From positions 1-15,159 of the forward strand of contig JANMWN010000201.1 in assembly GCA_031394045.1 (NCBI GenBank): 15,159 nt of DNA. The letters run 5' to 3'. Position 1 is the stretch's first letter, and every line of letters begins with the position of its first letter. Position numbers and translations under genes: made by a program. The stretch is from JANYIP01 sp031394045. Its GTDB lineage: Bacteria > Actinomycetota > Actinomycetes > Prado026. The notes beneath the pieces were generated by a model. It made no database searches, had not been told where the DNA came from, and saw nothing but the letters and a program-made list of their open reading frames with translations. Shown here one piece after another: positions 8,927 to 15,159 of this stretch.

Positions 8927-9327
8927 CCGAGCAGCACCAACCGGCTGACTCGCTCGGGGTTCCTGTGCGCGTGGGTGATCGCGAACGGCCCGCCCTGCGC
9001 CATCCCCAGCAGCGCGAACTGCTCGAGACCGCTGGCCTCGACCACGGCCTCGAGGTCGCGCACCCGTGCTTCGAAGTCGAAGCTCGGGATGTCCCAGTCG
9101 GGGAGACCGAAGCCTCGCTCGTCGTAGCGGTAGACCGTGGCCAGCCGCGCAAGCCCCTCGAGGAAGTGGCACCACACCGGGCTCTGCAGGTCGTACTCAA
9201 GCTGGCTGATCCAACAGCTGTTGAGAAGCAGCGGCGGGTCCGCGCCGTAGCGGGCAGATGCTATCCGCACCCCGTCGGCAGAGGCTCCAAAGCCGATCGT
9301 GTGCGCTGGCAGGCCGCGCTGCTCCAT
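8917..9327 (-). pseudogene. 5' portion of an alpha/beta hydrolase gene, truncated
   Basis: From ATG 9327 about 137 codons match the N-terminal half of alpha/beta hydrolases of the group often fused to adenylate cyclase or LuxR-type domains. Visible features are ASADGVRIASARYG, LEYDLQSPVWCHFLEGLARL, YRYDERGFGLPDWD, FEARVRDLEAVVEASGLEQF and NPERVSRLVLLGTYA. The homology then stops; the frame continues with Arg-rich sequence to a TAG at 8833. The nucleophile elbow reads GMAQGG, with Ala where GxSxG needs Ser, so even this part is inactive. The second half, including the catalytic Asp and His, is missing and replaced by the methyltransferase remnant. The ribosome binding site is poor. A broken gene is the best reading. 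Confidence 0.75.
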
Positions 9328-9597
9328 CCCTGGACAGTACTTCGGCGTAGCCACACGGTCACCCCACCCTGCTGTCAGCGTCCACGCGAAAGCCGGTGCC
9401 TCTGACCTGCTTGCCCGGAGCGACAAGACCACGCGCCAGCTGACAAATGTTGCGCCTCAAAGACCGTCAGCGGGCTGCTCGGGCAAGACGATGCGAGGCG
9501 GGCCAGGGCGGTGGGGCGTTCGTTGGTGATCAGCATCGGAATACCCCTCACTGCGCCCCCGCTCGGCGAGATGGTCAAGGGATAACAAGCGCACCGC

Positions 9598-9628
9598 TAT
9601 TCCAGGTTGGTATCACTAACCTGGAATA
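9598..9628. promoter_or_regulatory. 31-bp palindrome with perfect 11-bp arms
   Basis: TATTCCAGGTT (9598-9608) and AACCTGGAATA (9618-9628) are exact reverse complements around GGTATCACT. As RNA the stem could extend by a G-U, a G-C and a U-A pair to 14 pairs with a 3-base loop. It is AT-richer than its surroundings and lies 10 bases upstream of an ATG (9639), which fits an operator for a dimeric winged-helix regulator overlapping a promoter. It could also be a structured RNA or an insertion end. No regulator gene is next to it. Confidence 0.5.
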
Positions 9629-9638
9629 ACTCCGCCTT

Positions 9639-9713
9639 ATGCGTCGCACGATGTCCGCCGAGTCCACCGTTCGGGTCAGACCGAGCGACGGTCCCGGCCC
9701 GGTCTGGGTCTGA
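9639..9713 (+). pseudogene. 24-codon ORF, possible truncated gene start
   Basis: ATG 9639 opens MRRTMSAESTVRVRPSDG and ends at TGA 9711-9713, inside repeat copy B. There is no clear Shine-Dalgarno. It directly follows the palindrome at 9598-9628. A regulator start with its own operator, cut off by arrival of the repeat, would explain the arrangement. The opening MRRT resembles starts of some HxlR-family regulators, but four residues prove nothing. It may be chance. Confidence 0.2.
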
Positions 9714-9723
9714 CACGAGAAGC
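9671..9723. repeat. Direct repeat copy B (about 53 bp), structured
   Basis: This is the second copy of the repeat at 8629-8682, same orientation, start-to-start distance 1042 bases. It keeps the GACCG/CGGTC stem (9679-9693) and adds a perfect 8-base pairing of GTCAGACC (9675-9682) with GGTCTGAC (9707-9714). It lies about 40 bases beyond the stop of the RidA-like gene, so on the minus strand it could end the Mo-hydroxylase operon transcript. There is no T-run. Confidence 0.6.
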
Positions 9724-9763
9724 GGTCGCCGGGGCACGACGAGGTGGGCTCTTGCGCCGGGGC

Positions 9764-10162
9764 TCAGAGCATCGTCGGGATGCCGGCGACTGCCTCGATC
9801 TCGATCTCCATGCCTGGCAGGGCGAGGGCTGAGACCTCGATCAGGGTGCTGGCAGGGTACGCCGTCCCGAAGAACTCTTTGCGCACGTCGTTGACCTCCG
9901 CCCGGCGGCTGATGTCAGTCATGAAGACAGTGACCTTGAGGACGTCGCCGAAGTCCGCGCCCGCGTGACGCAGCGCGGCCCCCAGGTTCTCGAGCACCTT
10001 GCGGGTCTGGGCGGTCAGGTCACCCGCCCCCACCAACTGGTTGTCCCCATCTATCGCGGCGCAGCCAGACACGAAGACAAGCTCGCCGAAGCGCACAACA
10101 TCGGTGTAATGGCTGAGTGGGTCCGGCAGCCCTGGTACCCGCATCTCTGCCCGATCGCTCAC
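9764..10162 (-). CDS. RidA/YjgF-family protein without the canonical arginine
   Basis: The 132-residue protein has the Rid fold throughout: FGELVFVSGCAAIDG (25-39), QTRKVLENLGAALRHAGADF (52-71), VLKVTVFMTDI (74-84) and MEIEIEAVAG (118-127). RidA proper hydrolyses reactive enamine/imine intermediates using an arginine in PARSxVEV; here the motif is PASTLIEV, with S105 at that place. This puts it with the arginine-lacking Rid subgroups, whose activities are mostly unknown. GTG 10162 has AGGAG 7 bases upstream and overlaps the VWA gene stop as GTGA, so translation is probably coupled. It is the last gene of the Mo-hydroxylase operon, which suggests handling of an unstable product or intermediate of that pathway (inference). 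Confidence 0.87.
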   Translation of the reverse strand: MSDRAEMRVPGLPDPLSHYTDVVRFGELVFVSGCAAIDGDNQLVGAGDLTAQTRKVLENLGAALRHAGADFGDVLKVTVFMTDISRRAEVNDVRKEFFGTAYPASTLIEVSALALPGMEIEIEAVAGIPTML

Positions 10163-11439
10163 GCGAGGACTCCTTCCAACTCGTCGTGGCCCGGAATCGA
10201 CCGATAACTGGCCCGGGCGCCGGGTCGCCCAGTCATCCGGTCGGCCAGCTCGATGAGCGAGTCGAACCCGGAGAAATCGACGTAGTCGTCGATGTACGGC
10301 CACGCCGCTATCAGCCCGCTCACCCTCGGTGCGTAGCCGGTGGCTGCTGCGTGAGGGTCCAGCCACACCACCCGGCCGACCTGGCGGCGGAGCCGACGCA
10401 TCTGACTGCGCAGCAGGTCAGTGTCACCGACGTCCCAACCGTCGCTGAGGATCATCGCGACCGTCCCTGGACGTAGCACCCCGCGCGCCTCCAACGAAGA
10501 GGTGAACTCGTGCAGGCTGTGGCCAGTCAGCGTCCCGCCAGCAAGCACGATGGACTGCGCCTCCAGCCAAGCCATCGCGTCGGCCAGGGCCCGTCGCCGG
10601 AAAACATCCGTCACGAAGGAGACGTCTGTGTTGAAGACCGCCGACTCGACCGAGCGCGCCGTTCGGGTCAACGCGTAAACGAAGGAGAGGAAGAGTGGGG
10701 TGTACGGAAGCATCGACGAGCTGACGTCGCACAGGACGACGAGCCGTGCGCGCTCTGGCCGCCGTCGGGACCGGCGCAGGACGAGCAGCTCCTCGCCGTA
10801 CCGCAGGTTGTGCCGGAGGCTGTCGCGAACGTCCACCAGGTCACCGACCGAGCCCAGTCGGCGGCGGTGACTCTTCCCCGTAGCCAGAGCACGCGCGAGG
10901 CGGCGAGCCGGCTCGTCCATCCTGGGGTCCCGCTCGACGAGCAACGTGAACGGCTGGGCAGGCTGGGCGCCCCGGCTGTAGGTGGCCCGGCGCGACGGCT
11001 CCCCAGCCGGCCGCCCACCGTGAGAGCCCTGCAGGACCCCGGCGATTCCGATCGCCTCGACGTCGATGCCGCGATCCTCGGATTGGGTACGGATGGACTC
11101 ATCGAGGTCGCCGAAAGTAGCCACCTCCTCGGCAGACCAGAAGTACCCGAACACGGCGCGGAAGGTCGCCTCCTCGGCCGGCGAACTGACCAGGCATGCA
11201 CCCAGCGCAGTCTCGACGTCTGCGCGCCGGTCGAGCCGTACCACCTCCATCGCCCGTACCGCGTTGAGCACCGCCACCATCGGGACCGGGACAGCTGCGG
11301 CTCGGAGCAGCCGGGCGAAGAGGGCGACGTCGTTGGCGATGTCACCGGTCCGACGCGCGCGATAGGCGATTGCAAGCTCGACCAGCGGGTGCGAAGGGAC
11401 CGTGAGGTTGGGGCGGCGTGGCTCTGGTCCGGGTGGCAC
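10159..11439 (-). CDS. CoxE-like VWA-domain protein
   Basis: The 426-residue protein has an N-terminal helical region (about 15-220) and a C-terminal von Willebrand A domain with an intact MIDAS: DVSSS (238-242, in VVLCDVSSSM), Thr in GGTLTG (301-306) and D333 in ILSDGWDVGD. This is the CoxE pattern. CoxE acts with the MoxR-type ATPase CoxD in inserting or activating the Mo/Cu centre of CO dehydrogenase, and related VWA/AAA+ pairs serve other Mo hydroxylases. GTG 11439 begins 4 bases after the stop of the ATPase gene; no in-frame start nearer the conserved region has a better ribosome binding site, and upstream codons lie inside the ATPase gene. The 3' end overlaps the RidA-like gene by 4 bases. 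Confidence 0.85.
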   Translation of the reverse strand: MPPGPEPRRPNLTVPSHPLVELAIAYRARRTGDIANDVALFARLLRAAAVPVPMVAVLNAVRAMEVVRLDRRADVETALGACLVSSPAEEATFRAVFGYFWSAEEVATFGDLDESIRTQSEDRGIDVEAIGIAGVLQGSHGGRPAGEPSRRATYSRGAQPAQPFTLLVERDPRMDEPARRLARALATGKSHRRRLGSVGDLVDVRDSLRHNLRYGEELLVLRRSRRRPERARLVVLCDVSSSMLPYTPLFLSFVYALTRTARSVESAVFNTDVSFVTDVFRRRALADAMAWLEAQSIVLAGGTLTGHSLHEFTSSLEARGVLRPGTVAMILSDGWDVGDTDLLRSQMRRLRRQVGRVVWLDPHAAATGYAPRVSGLIAAWPYIDDYVDFSGFDSLIELADRMTGRPGARASYRSIPGHDELEGVLA

Positions 11440-11443
11440 TACG

Positions 11444-12391
11444 TCACTGCGCCGGCTGGTCGGTGCGAAGTCCCAGCCCGGCGTAGACCCGGGCACTGTC
11501 CTTCTGGGCGAAGAGCTCGATGTCCTCAGCATCCTTAAGGAGGCAGCCGATGGTGTCCTGCACTCGGGGCCGGCTCAGCTCGACAGTTCCCATCGCCGTG
11601 AGCGCCCGGAGCCAGTCAATGGTCTCCGAGACGCCAGGGGCCTTGCGGTAGTGCCCTGCGCGCAGAGCCTGAACCAGCATGCACGCATGTCGGGCCAACC
11701 GCTCGGGCACCTCCGGGAGCCGCCTCTGCACGATCTCGATCTCGCGGTCCAGGGTGGGAAAGGGGATCCAGTGGTATAGGCAGCGCCGTCGCAGGGCGTC
11801 CGAGAGCGCGCGGGTCCGGTTGGCCGTGAGCACGATGATGGGCTTCCGGGTCGCCTTGATGGTCCCGATCTCCGGGATGGTCACCTGGTACTGGGACAGC
11901 ACCTCCAGCAACAGTGCCTCGAACTCCTCGTCGGCCCGGTCGACCTCGTCGACGAGAAGAAGAACCGGTCGGTCGTCGTACGGCCAGATCGCCTCCAGCA
12001 GAGGACGCCGGAGCAGGAACCGTATGTCGAATACCTGGGACTCTAGGTCGTCGCGTCCCGTCCCGGCGGCCTCGGCCATCCGGATCGCCAGCAGCTGACG
12101 GGCATAGTCCCACTCGTACAGGGCGTGGTGAGCCGCCAGGCCGTCGTAGCACTGCAGCCGGACCAGACGGGCACCGGCCGCGGCCGCGAGAGCCTCAGCG
12201 ACTGCGGTCTTCCCGACCCCCGGCTCGCCCTCAAGAAGCACGGGCAGCTCCAGCACGCGGGCCAGGTGGAGGACGGTCGCCAGCGACCGGTCAACGACGT
12301 ACTGCTGTTCAAGCAGCGCAGCCGCGAGTAGTTGGATGGGGTCGTCACCAACCACGTCAGGACCGCCCGGGAGCAGTGACTCGTCAGTCAC
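11444..12391 (-). CDS. MoxR-family AAA+ ATPase (CoxD-like)
   Basis: The 315-residue protein has Walker A GEPGVGKT (55-62), Walker B VLLLVDEVD (143-151), sensor-1 N191 in VLTANRTRAL (187-196), and a following Arg-rich DALRRRCLYHWIPF region with the likely arginine finger. The 'D-E-V-D-x-A-D-E-E-F-E-A-L-L-L-E-V-L' segment is characteristic of MoxR ATPases. In CO dehydrogenase loci CoxD is a chaperone-like ATPase needed for maturation of the metal centre, working with CoxE; the same role for the adjacent enzyme is inferred. The start is GTG 12391, giving MTDESLLPGG, with a G-run about 7 bases upstream. It begins 27 bases after the 2Fe-2S subunit gene and ends 4 bases before the VWA gene. Confidence 0.92.
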   Translation of the reverse strand: MTDESLLPGGPDVVGDDPIQLLAAALLEQQYVVDRSLATVLHLARVLELPVLLEGEPGVGKTAVAEALAAAAGARLVRLQCYDGLAAHHALYEWDYARQLLAIRMAEAAGTGRDDLESQVFDIRFLLRRPLLEAIWPYDDRPVLLLVDEVDRADEEFEALLLEVLSQYQVTIPEIGTIKATRKPIIVLTANRTRALSDALRRRCLYHWIPFPTLDREIEIVQRRLPEVPERLARHACMLVQALRAGHYRKAPGVSETIDWLRALTAMGTVELSRPRVQDTIGCLLKDAEDIELFAQKDSARVYAGLGLRTDQPAQ

Positions 12392-12418
12392 CGTTGTCCC
12401 CCGAGCCCCGTGGCCGCA

Positions 12419-13009
12419 CTACCCGACCGGCTCGGAAGCGTCGGCGTCCAGCCTGCCGGTTGCGTTACGCATCGTCTCGGCAGCCTCCATCGCGGCGTCC
12501 ACGATGTGCTGGTAGCCGGTACAACGGCACAGATTCCCGGAAATGGCGCACCGCACGTCTTCGCGGGTCGGCGCTGGGTTCTCCTCCAGGTTGTCCTTGA
12601 GGACCATCAGCATGCCCGGGGTGCAGAAACCGCACTGCAATGCGTGCCTGGCGTGGAAAGCCGCCTGCAGCGGGTGATACGCCTCCTCGTCAGAGCCCAG
12701 CGCCTCGAGCGGCTCGTACATTCCGGCAAGACTCTGCGTGGTGATGTGCTCGAGCGGCTTGAGCCGCTGTGGCGCAAGCCCTTCGATGGTCTGCACGCTG
12801 CGTCCGGCGACCTGCAGCGCGAGCACGTTGCAGGACTTCACGATGCCCCCGTCGACCTGGACCGCGCAGCAACCGCACCTCGCCTCGAGGCACCCGTTGT
12901 GGGTGCCCGTCATCCCGGCCACGTCGCGGATGAACTCCAGAAGCAGGGTCCGCTCGTCAATGTCCGCCGTGACCGTATTGCCATTGATCATGATCGTCAC
13001 ATTCTGCAC
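12419..13009 (-). CDS. Molybdenum hydroxylase 2Fe-2S (small) subunit
   Basis: This 196-residue protein carries electrons from the Mo site to FAD. The N-terminal plant-type ferredoxin cluster is bound by C40, C45, C48 and C60 (CLEARCGCC, then KSC). The C-terminal helical cluster uses C126, C129, C161 and C163 (LQCGFCTPGM, then LCRCTGYQHI); Q125 is the residue that contacts the molybdopterin cofactor in this family. Between EGLAP (77-81) and HPLQ (112-115) there are about 30 residues where most small subunits have fewer than 10, making it longer than the usual 155-170. GTG 13009 has GGGAG 6 bases upstream and lies 2 bases after the FAD subunit stop. Co-transcription and coupled translation are likely. 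Confidence 0.93.
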   Translation of the reverse strand: MQNVTIMINGNTVTADIDERTLLLEFIRDVAGMTGTHNGCLEARCGCCAVQVDGGIVKSCNVLALQVAGRSVQTIEGLAPQRLKPLEHITTQSLAGMYEPLEALGSDEEAYHPLQAAFHARHALQCGFCTPGMLMVLKDNLEENPAPTREDVRCAISGNLCRCTGYQHIVDAAMEAAETMRNATGRLDADASEPVG

Positions 13010-13011
13010 TG

Positions 13012-13875
13012 TCAGCTCCCGGACTGCTCGAACGCCCGCGCGATGGCTCGCCGAGCAAGGACGGGGATCAGCTCGCGTTGATAACGGCGCAGCTGGGTGA
13101 CGGCATGGGCGGCGGGCAGCACGTCGTCGGTCAACGCCTGTCCCACGTCTGCTGTCGCGTCGCCGGCAGTACGCCCCACCAGCAGGCCGGCCGCCTCGGG
13201 TGCCGTCAACGGGCCGGGCGCCACCGCACCCACTGTTAGCCGAGCACCTGTTACCTGCCCGGAGGTCCCTACCGACAGGGCGCAGACCACCGATACCAGC
13301 GCCGCGTCGAAGATTCGGATCCGGTACTTCTCGAACGCCACCGCAGACCATTTCGACTCTGCCGGAAAGCTGATCCCGGTGAGCAGCTCAGCAGGCTCCA
13401 GCGCGCTGCCGCCGGCGGTGCCGAAAAGCTCCGCAGCAGGACGCCGCCGGGAGCCGGTCGTGCTCACCGTGACCACTGACGCATCCACGCCGACCACAAG
13501 GGTAGGGATGTCGAACCGCGGGTCTGCCTGACAGAGCGCGCCCCCGATCGTGCCCATAGTGCGGACCGGCCGGTCGGCCAGGTTGCCGGCGACCGCCGCG
13601 ATCTCGCGATGCCAGCCACGCAGCTCGGCCCCGAGCAACGCGGCATACGAAGTGGTTGGTCCTACCTCAAGCTCTCCGGACTCCGTGTAGTGCCAGCCGA
13701 CGAGCTCGGCCACCCCCGCGAGCGAAACCAAGACGGCAGGACAGGCCGTTCGCTCCTTGAGCTCGAGAAGGAGGCTCTGCCCACCGGCCAGCGGCCGGGC
13801 AGGAGGGCCGTATTTTGCCAGCAGCCCGACTGCCTCCGCGACCGTCGAAGGCTGGAGGAAGGTGAAGGGTTTCAT
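13012..13875 (-). CDS. Molybdenum hydroxylase FAD-binding (medium) subunit
   Basis: The 287-residue protein is the usual length of a CoxM-type subunit that passes electrons from the iron-sulphur clusters to FAD and then to an acceptor. It opens with KPFTFLQPSTVAEAVGLL, followed by the first FAD pyrophosphate motif AGGQS (30-34) and the second, TIGGALCQADP (109-119). The C-terminal domain (about 175-280) resembles the CODH flavoprotein C-terminal domain (FEKYRIRIFDAALVSV). ATG 13875 overlaps the large subunit stop as ATGA, showing translational coupling. The order large, then medium, then small subunit is the reverse of the usual positions of L and M in CO dehydrogenase operons. Confidence 0.93.
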   Translation of the reverse strand: MKPFTFLQPSTVAEAVGLLAKYGPPARPLAGGQSLLLELKERTACPAVLVSLAGVAELVGWHYTESGELEVGPTTSYAALLGAELRGWHREIAAVAGNLADRPVRTMGTIGGALCQADPRFDIPTLVVGVDASVVTVSTTGSRRRPAAELFGTAGGSALEPAELLTGISFPAESKWSAVAFEKYRIRIFDAALVSVVCALSVGTSGQVTGARLTVGAVAPGPLTAPEAAGLLVGRTAGDATADVGQALTDDVLPAAHAVTQLRRYQRELIPVLARRAIARAFEQSGS

Positions 13876-15159
13876 AGCAGGAAGTCCCCTTCGTCCCAGG
13901 TGTTGGGTTGCGGCCAGTCGGCATACGAACGGGGCCCGGTGAATTCGGGCATGTCGTCCGGGTAACGGAACCGCGCGACACCTTGGCGCTCCTTTTCCCG
14001 TAGAGCGAGGAGCATGCCAGCCGAGGTCATGGGCAGCTGGGTGAACCTGACCCCGGTGGCGTTGTACACCGCGTTGCCAACCGCCGCCGGCACCGGCCCC
14101 GCACCCGACTCGCCGGCACCCTTCTGTCCACCCGGGATGGTCACCGACGGTGCCGGGATCTCGAAGATCTTGGTCAGCTCGGGCATGTCGCTGGCCAGCG
14201 GCGCGAGGTAGTCCTTGAAGCTGGCATTGAGCAGATGGCCCTCATCGTCGTAGACGTAGTCCTCGCCGAGCGCCATCCCCATCCCCATCAGGAATCCACC
14301 CTGATGCTGGCCCTCGACGACAAGCGGGTTGATCACCACACCGGTGTCGTGTGCCATCGCGTAGTCGAGGATGCGGATGCGGCCCGTCTCGGGGTCGACA
14401 CTGACCAGCGCCGCGTGCGACGCCGTCGAGTAGGTGACGCTCAGGTTGCCGGAGCCGTCCGGAGCCTCGCGCTCGGTCGGGGTGTCATAGGTCGCGGTCG
14501 ACTCCAGCGTCGGCTCGAAGCCCGGCGGAAGCTGGTGGGTGCGGTAGGCGGCGTATCCGGCCAGGTTCTCCAGGTAGAGCCCGGAGCCGGGGAGCCCCTT
14601 GACGTGTACTCGGTCGTTGCCGGTATCGAGGTCGTCCGGGCTGACCTCGAGCACATGGGCGGCGATTGCCACGACCTTCTCGCGGAGTCGCTCGGCGGCC
14701 ATGCGGCACGCCGTGCCGAGCACTGCGGCTGCCCGGCTCGCGTAGGTTCCAAGGCCGAACGGTGACGTCGCGGAGTCGGGTTGGGCGAGGTTCACCTTCT
14801 CGAAGCCGACCCCGAGCACGTCGCTCACGATCTGGGCCAGGAATGTTGCGTGGCTCTGCCCGTGTGACACGTCGCTCGAGAAGATCGTGACCGTGCCGTC
14901 GGTCTCCAGCCGCAGCCGGACTGCCGACAGGTCGGTGTCGAAAGAGGGGTGCCGGCAGCTCGTGTACTTCATCGAGACCGCCAGGCCCACACCCTCGTAG
15001 GGAATGGGATGAGCGCGCCGCTCCTTCCACCCGATCGCCTCGGCGCTCTTCTGCACGCACTCATACACCGAGGTGCTGTCGATGACCTGCCCCATCGGGG
15101 TGCGGTAGGGGAAGGTTTCGGGCCGCACTACGTTCATGGCGCGGATCTCGAGCGGGTCC
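13872..15159 (-). CDS. Molybdenum hydroxylase large (Mo-pterin) subunit, C-terminal part
   Basis: The frame enters from the right edge (DPLEIRA before M at 15137) and gives the last 428 residues of a protein normally near 780. Visible family segments include SSDVSHGQSHATFLAQIVSD (Mo-cofactor contact; the family norm is GQGHxT), AHDTGVVINPLVVEGQHQGG, and KGAGESGAG. The Glu in GESG (codon 14109-14111) is the general base that activates water in xanthine oxidase-family enzymes. The region with the active-site loop that would separate CO dehydrogenase from other hydroxylases is outside the window. The substrate therefore stays open: aldehyde, N-heterocycle, purine-like compound or CO. It is the first visible gene of the operon, which must begin upstream of this edge. 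Confidence 0.92.
   Translation of the reverse strand, partial: DPLEIRAMNVVRPETFPYRTPMGQVIDSTSVYECVQKSAEAIGWKERRAHPIPYEGVGLAVSMKYTSCRHPSFDTDLSAVRLRLETDGTVTIFSSDVSHGQSHATFLAQIVSDVLGVGFEKVNLAQPDSATSPFGLGTYASRAAAVLGTACRMAAERLREKVVAIAAHVLEVSPDDLDTGNDRVHVKGLPGSGLYLENLAGYAAYRTHQLPPGFEPTLESTATYDTPTEREAPDGSGNLSVTYSTASHAALVSVDPETGRIRILDYAMAHDTGVVINPLVVEGQHQGGFLMGMGMALGEDYVYDDEGHLLNASFKDYLAPLASDMPELTKIFEIPAPSVTIPGGQKGAGESGAGPVPAAVGNAVYNATGVRFTQLPMTSAGMLLALREKERQGVARFRYPDDMPEFTGPRSYADWPQPNTWDEGDFLL

Larger units (their letters stand above)
9328..9763. other. 436-base region without an intact gene
   Basis: No frame here gives a convincing protein. The first part, 9328-9597, is high-GC sequence with no recognisable motif; the minus-strand frame 9375-9578 resembles nothing I know. 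The second part holds the 31-base palindrome (9598-9628), the 24-codon ORF (9639-9713) and repeat copy B (9671-9723), listed separately. Taken with the broken genes next to it, the stretch looks like decayed coding sequence. Confidence 0.6.

Noticed and set aside
8837..9432. Plus-strand and extended minus-strand frames over the hydrolase remnant
   Set aside because: They lack domain similarity; only the minus-strand frame from 9327 and the two tail frames match known protein families.
15135..15137. ATG as start of the large Mo subunit
   Set aside because: The frame continues to the window edge with DPLEIRA, a conserved internal segment, and the N-terminal half of the family is missing. The gene is cut by the window, not short.

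Overview
The window is high-GC DNA with mostly GTG/ATG starts, tightly packed genes and several 4-bp start/stop overlaps. A FurA-KatG pair, a class F sortase next to a DUF4397 surface protein and a WHG-type TetR regulator all point to an actinomycete chromosome (Actinomycetota). I see no tRNA, rRNA, CRISPR array, complete insertion sequence or phage gene.

Layout. Positions 1-949: the first 32 codons of an unidentified gene on the minus strand, a divergent promoter region with two related operator-like sites, and a TetR-family regulator. Positions 956-2575: two divergently transcribed SAM-dependent methyltransferases, one spermidine-synthase-like and one phosphoethanolamine-methyltransferase-like. 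Positions 2621-5291: furA-katG, a peroxide-defence operon on the minus strand with a promoter that would give a leaderless furA message. Positions 5386-8601, plus strand: an NAD(P)-binding/DUF2867 fusion protein, then a secreted DUF4397 protein and a class F sortase that look like one surface-anchoring unit.

Positions 8602-9763 are a gene graveyard. They hold the front part of an alpha/beta hydrolase fused to the frameshifted tail of a methyltransferase, a 31-bp perfect-armed palindrome, a 24-codon ORF that may be a truncated gene start, and two copies of an approximately 54-bp direct repeat about 1 kb apart.

Positions 9764-15159 are one tightly packed minus-strand operon for a molybdenum hydroxylase of the xanthine oxidase/CO dehydrogenase superfamily. 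In transcription order it runs: large (Mo) subunit (cut by the window edge), FAD subunit, 2Fe-2S subunit, MoxR/CoxD AAA+ ATPase, CoxE-type VWA protein, RidA-like protein. The ATPase and VWA protein resemble the pair that matures or activates Mo hydroxylases. The substrate cannot be set from what is visible; the large-medium-small order is neither that of form I (M-S-L) nor form II (S-L-M) CO dehydrogenases.

The points most worth following are the decayed locus with its repeats and palindrome, the sortase with Gln where Arg is expected, the atypical subunit order with a RidA homologue at the operon end, and a Val-Arg codon-pair preference (GTA-CGN) that is strong in the first half of the window and weak in the Mo-hydroxylase half.
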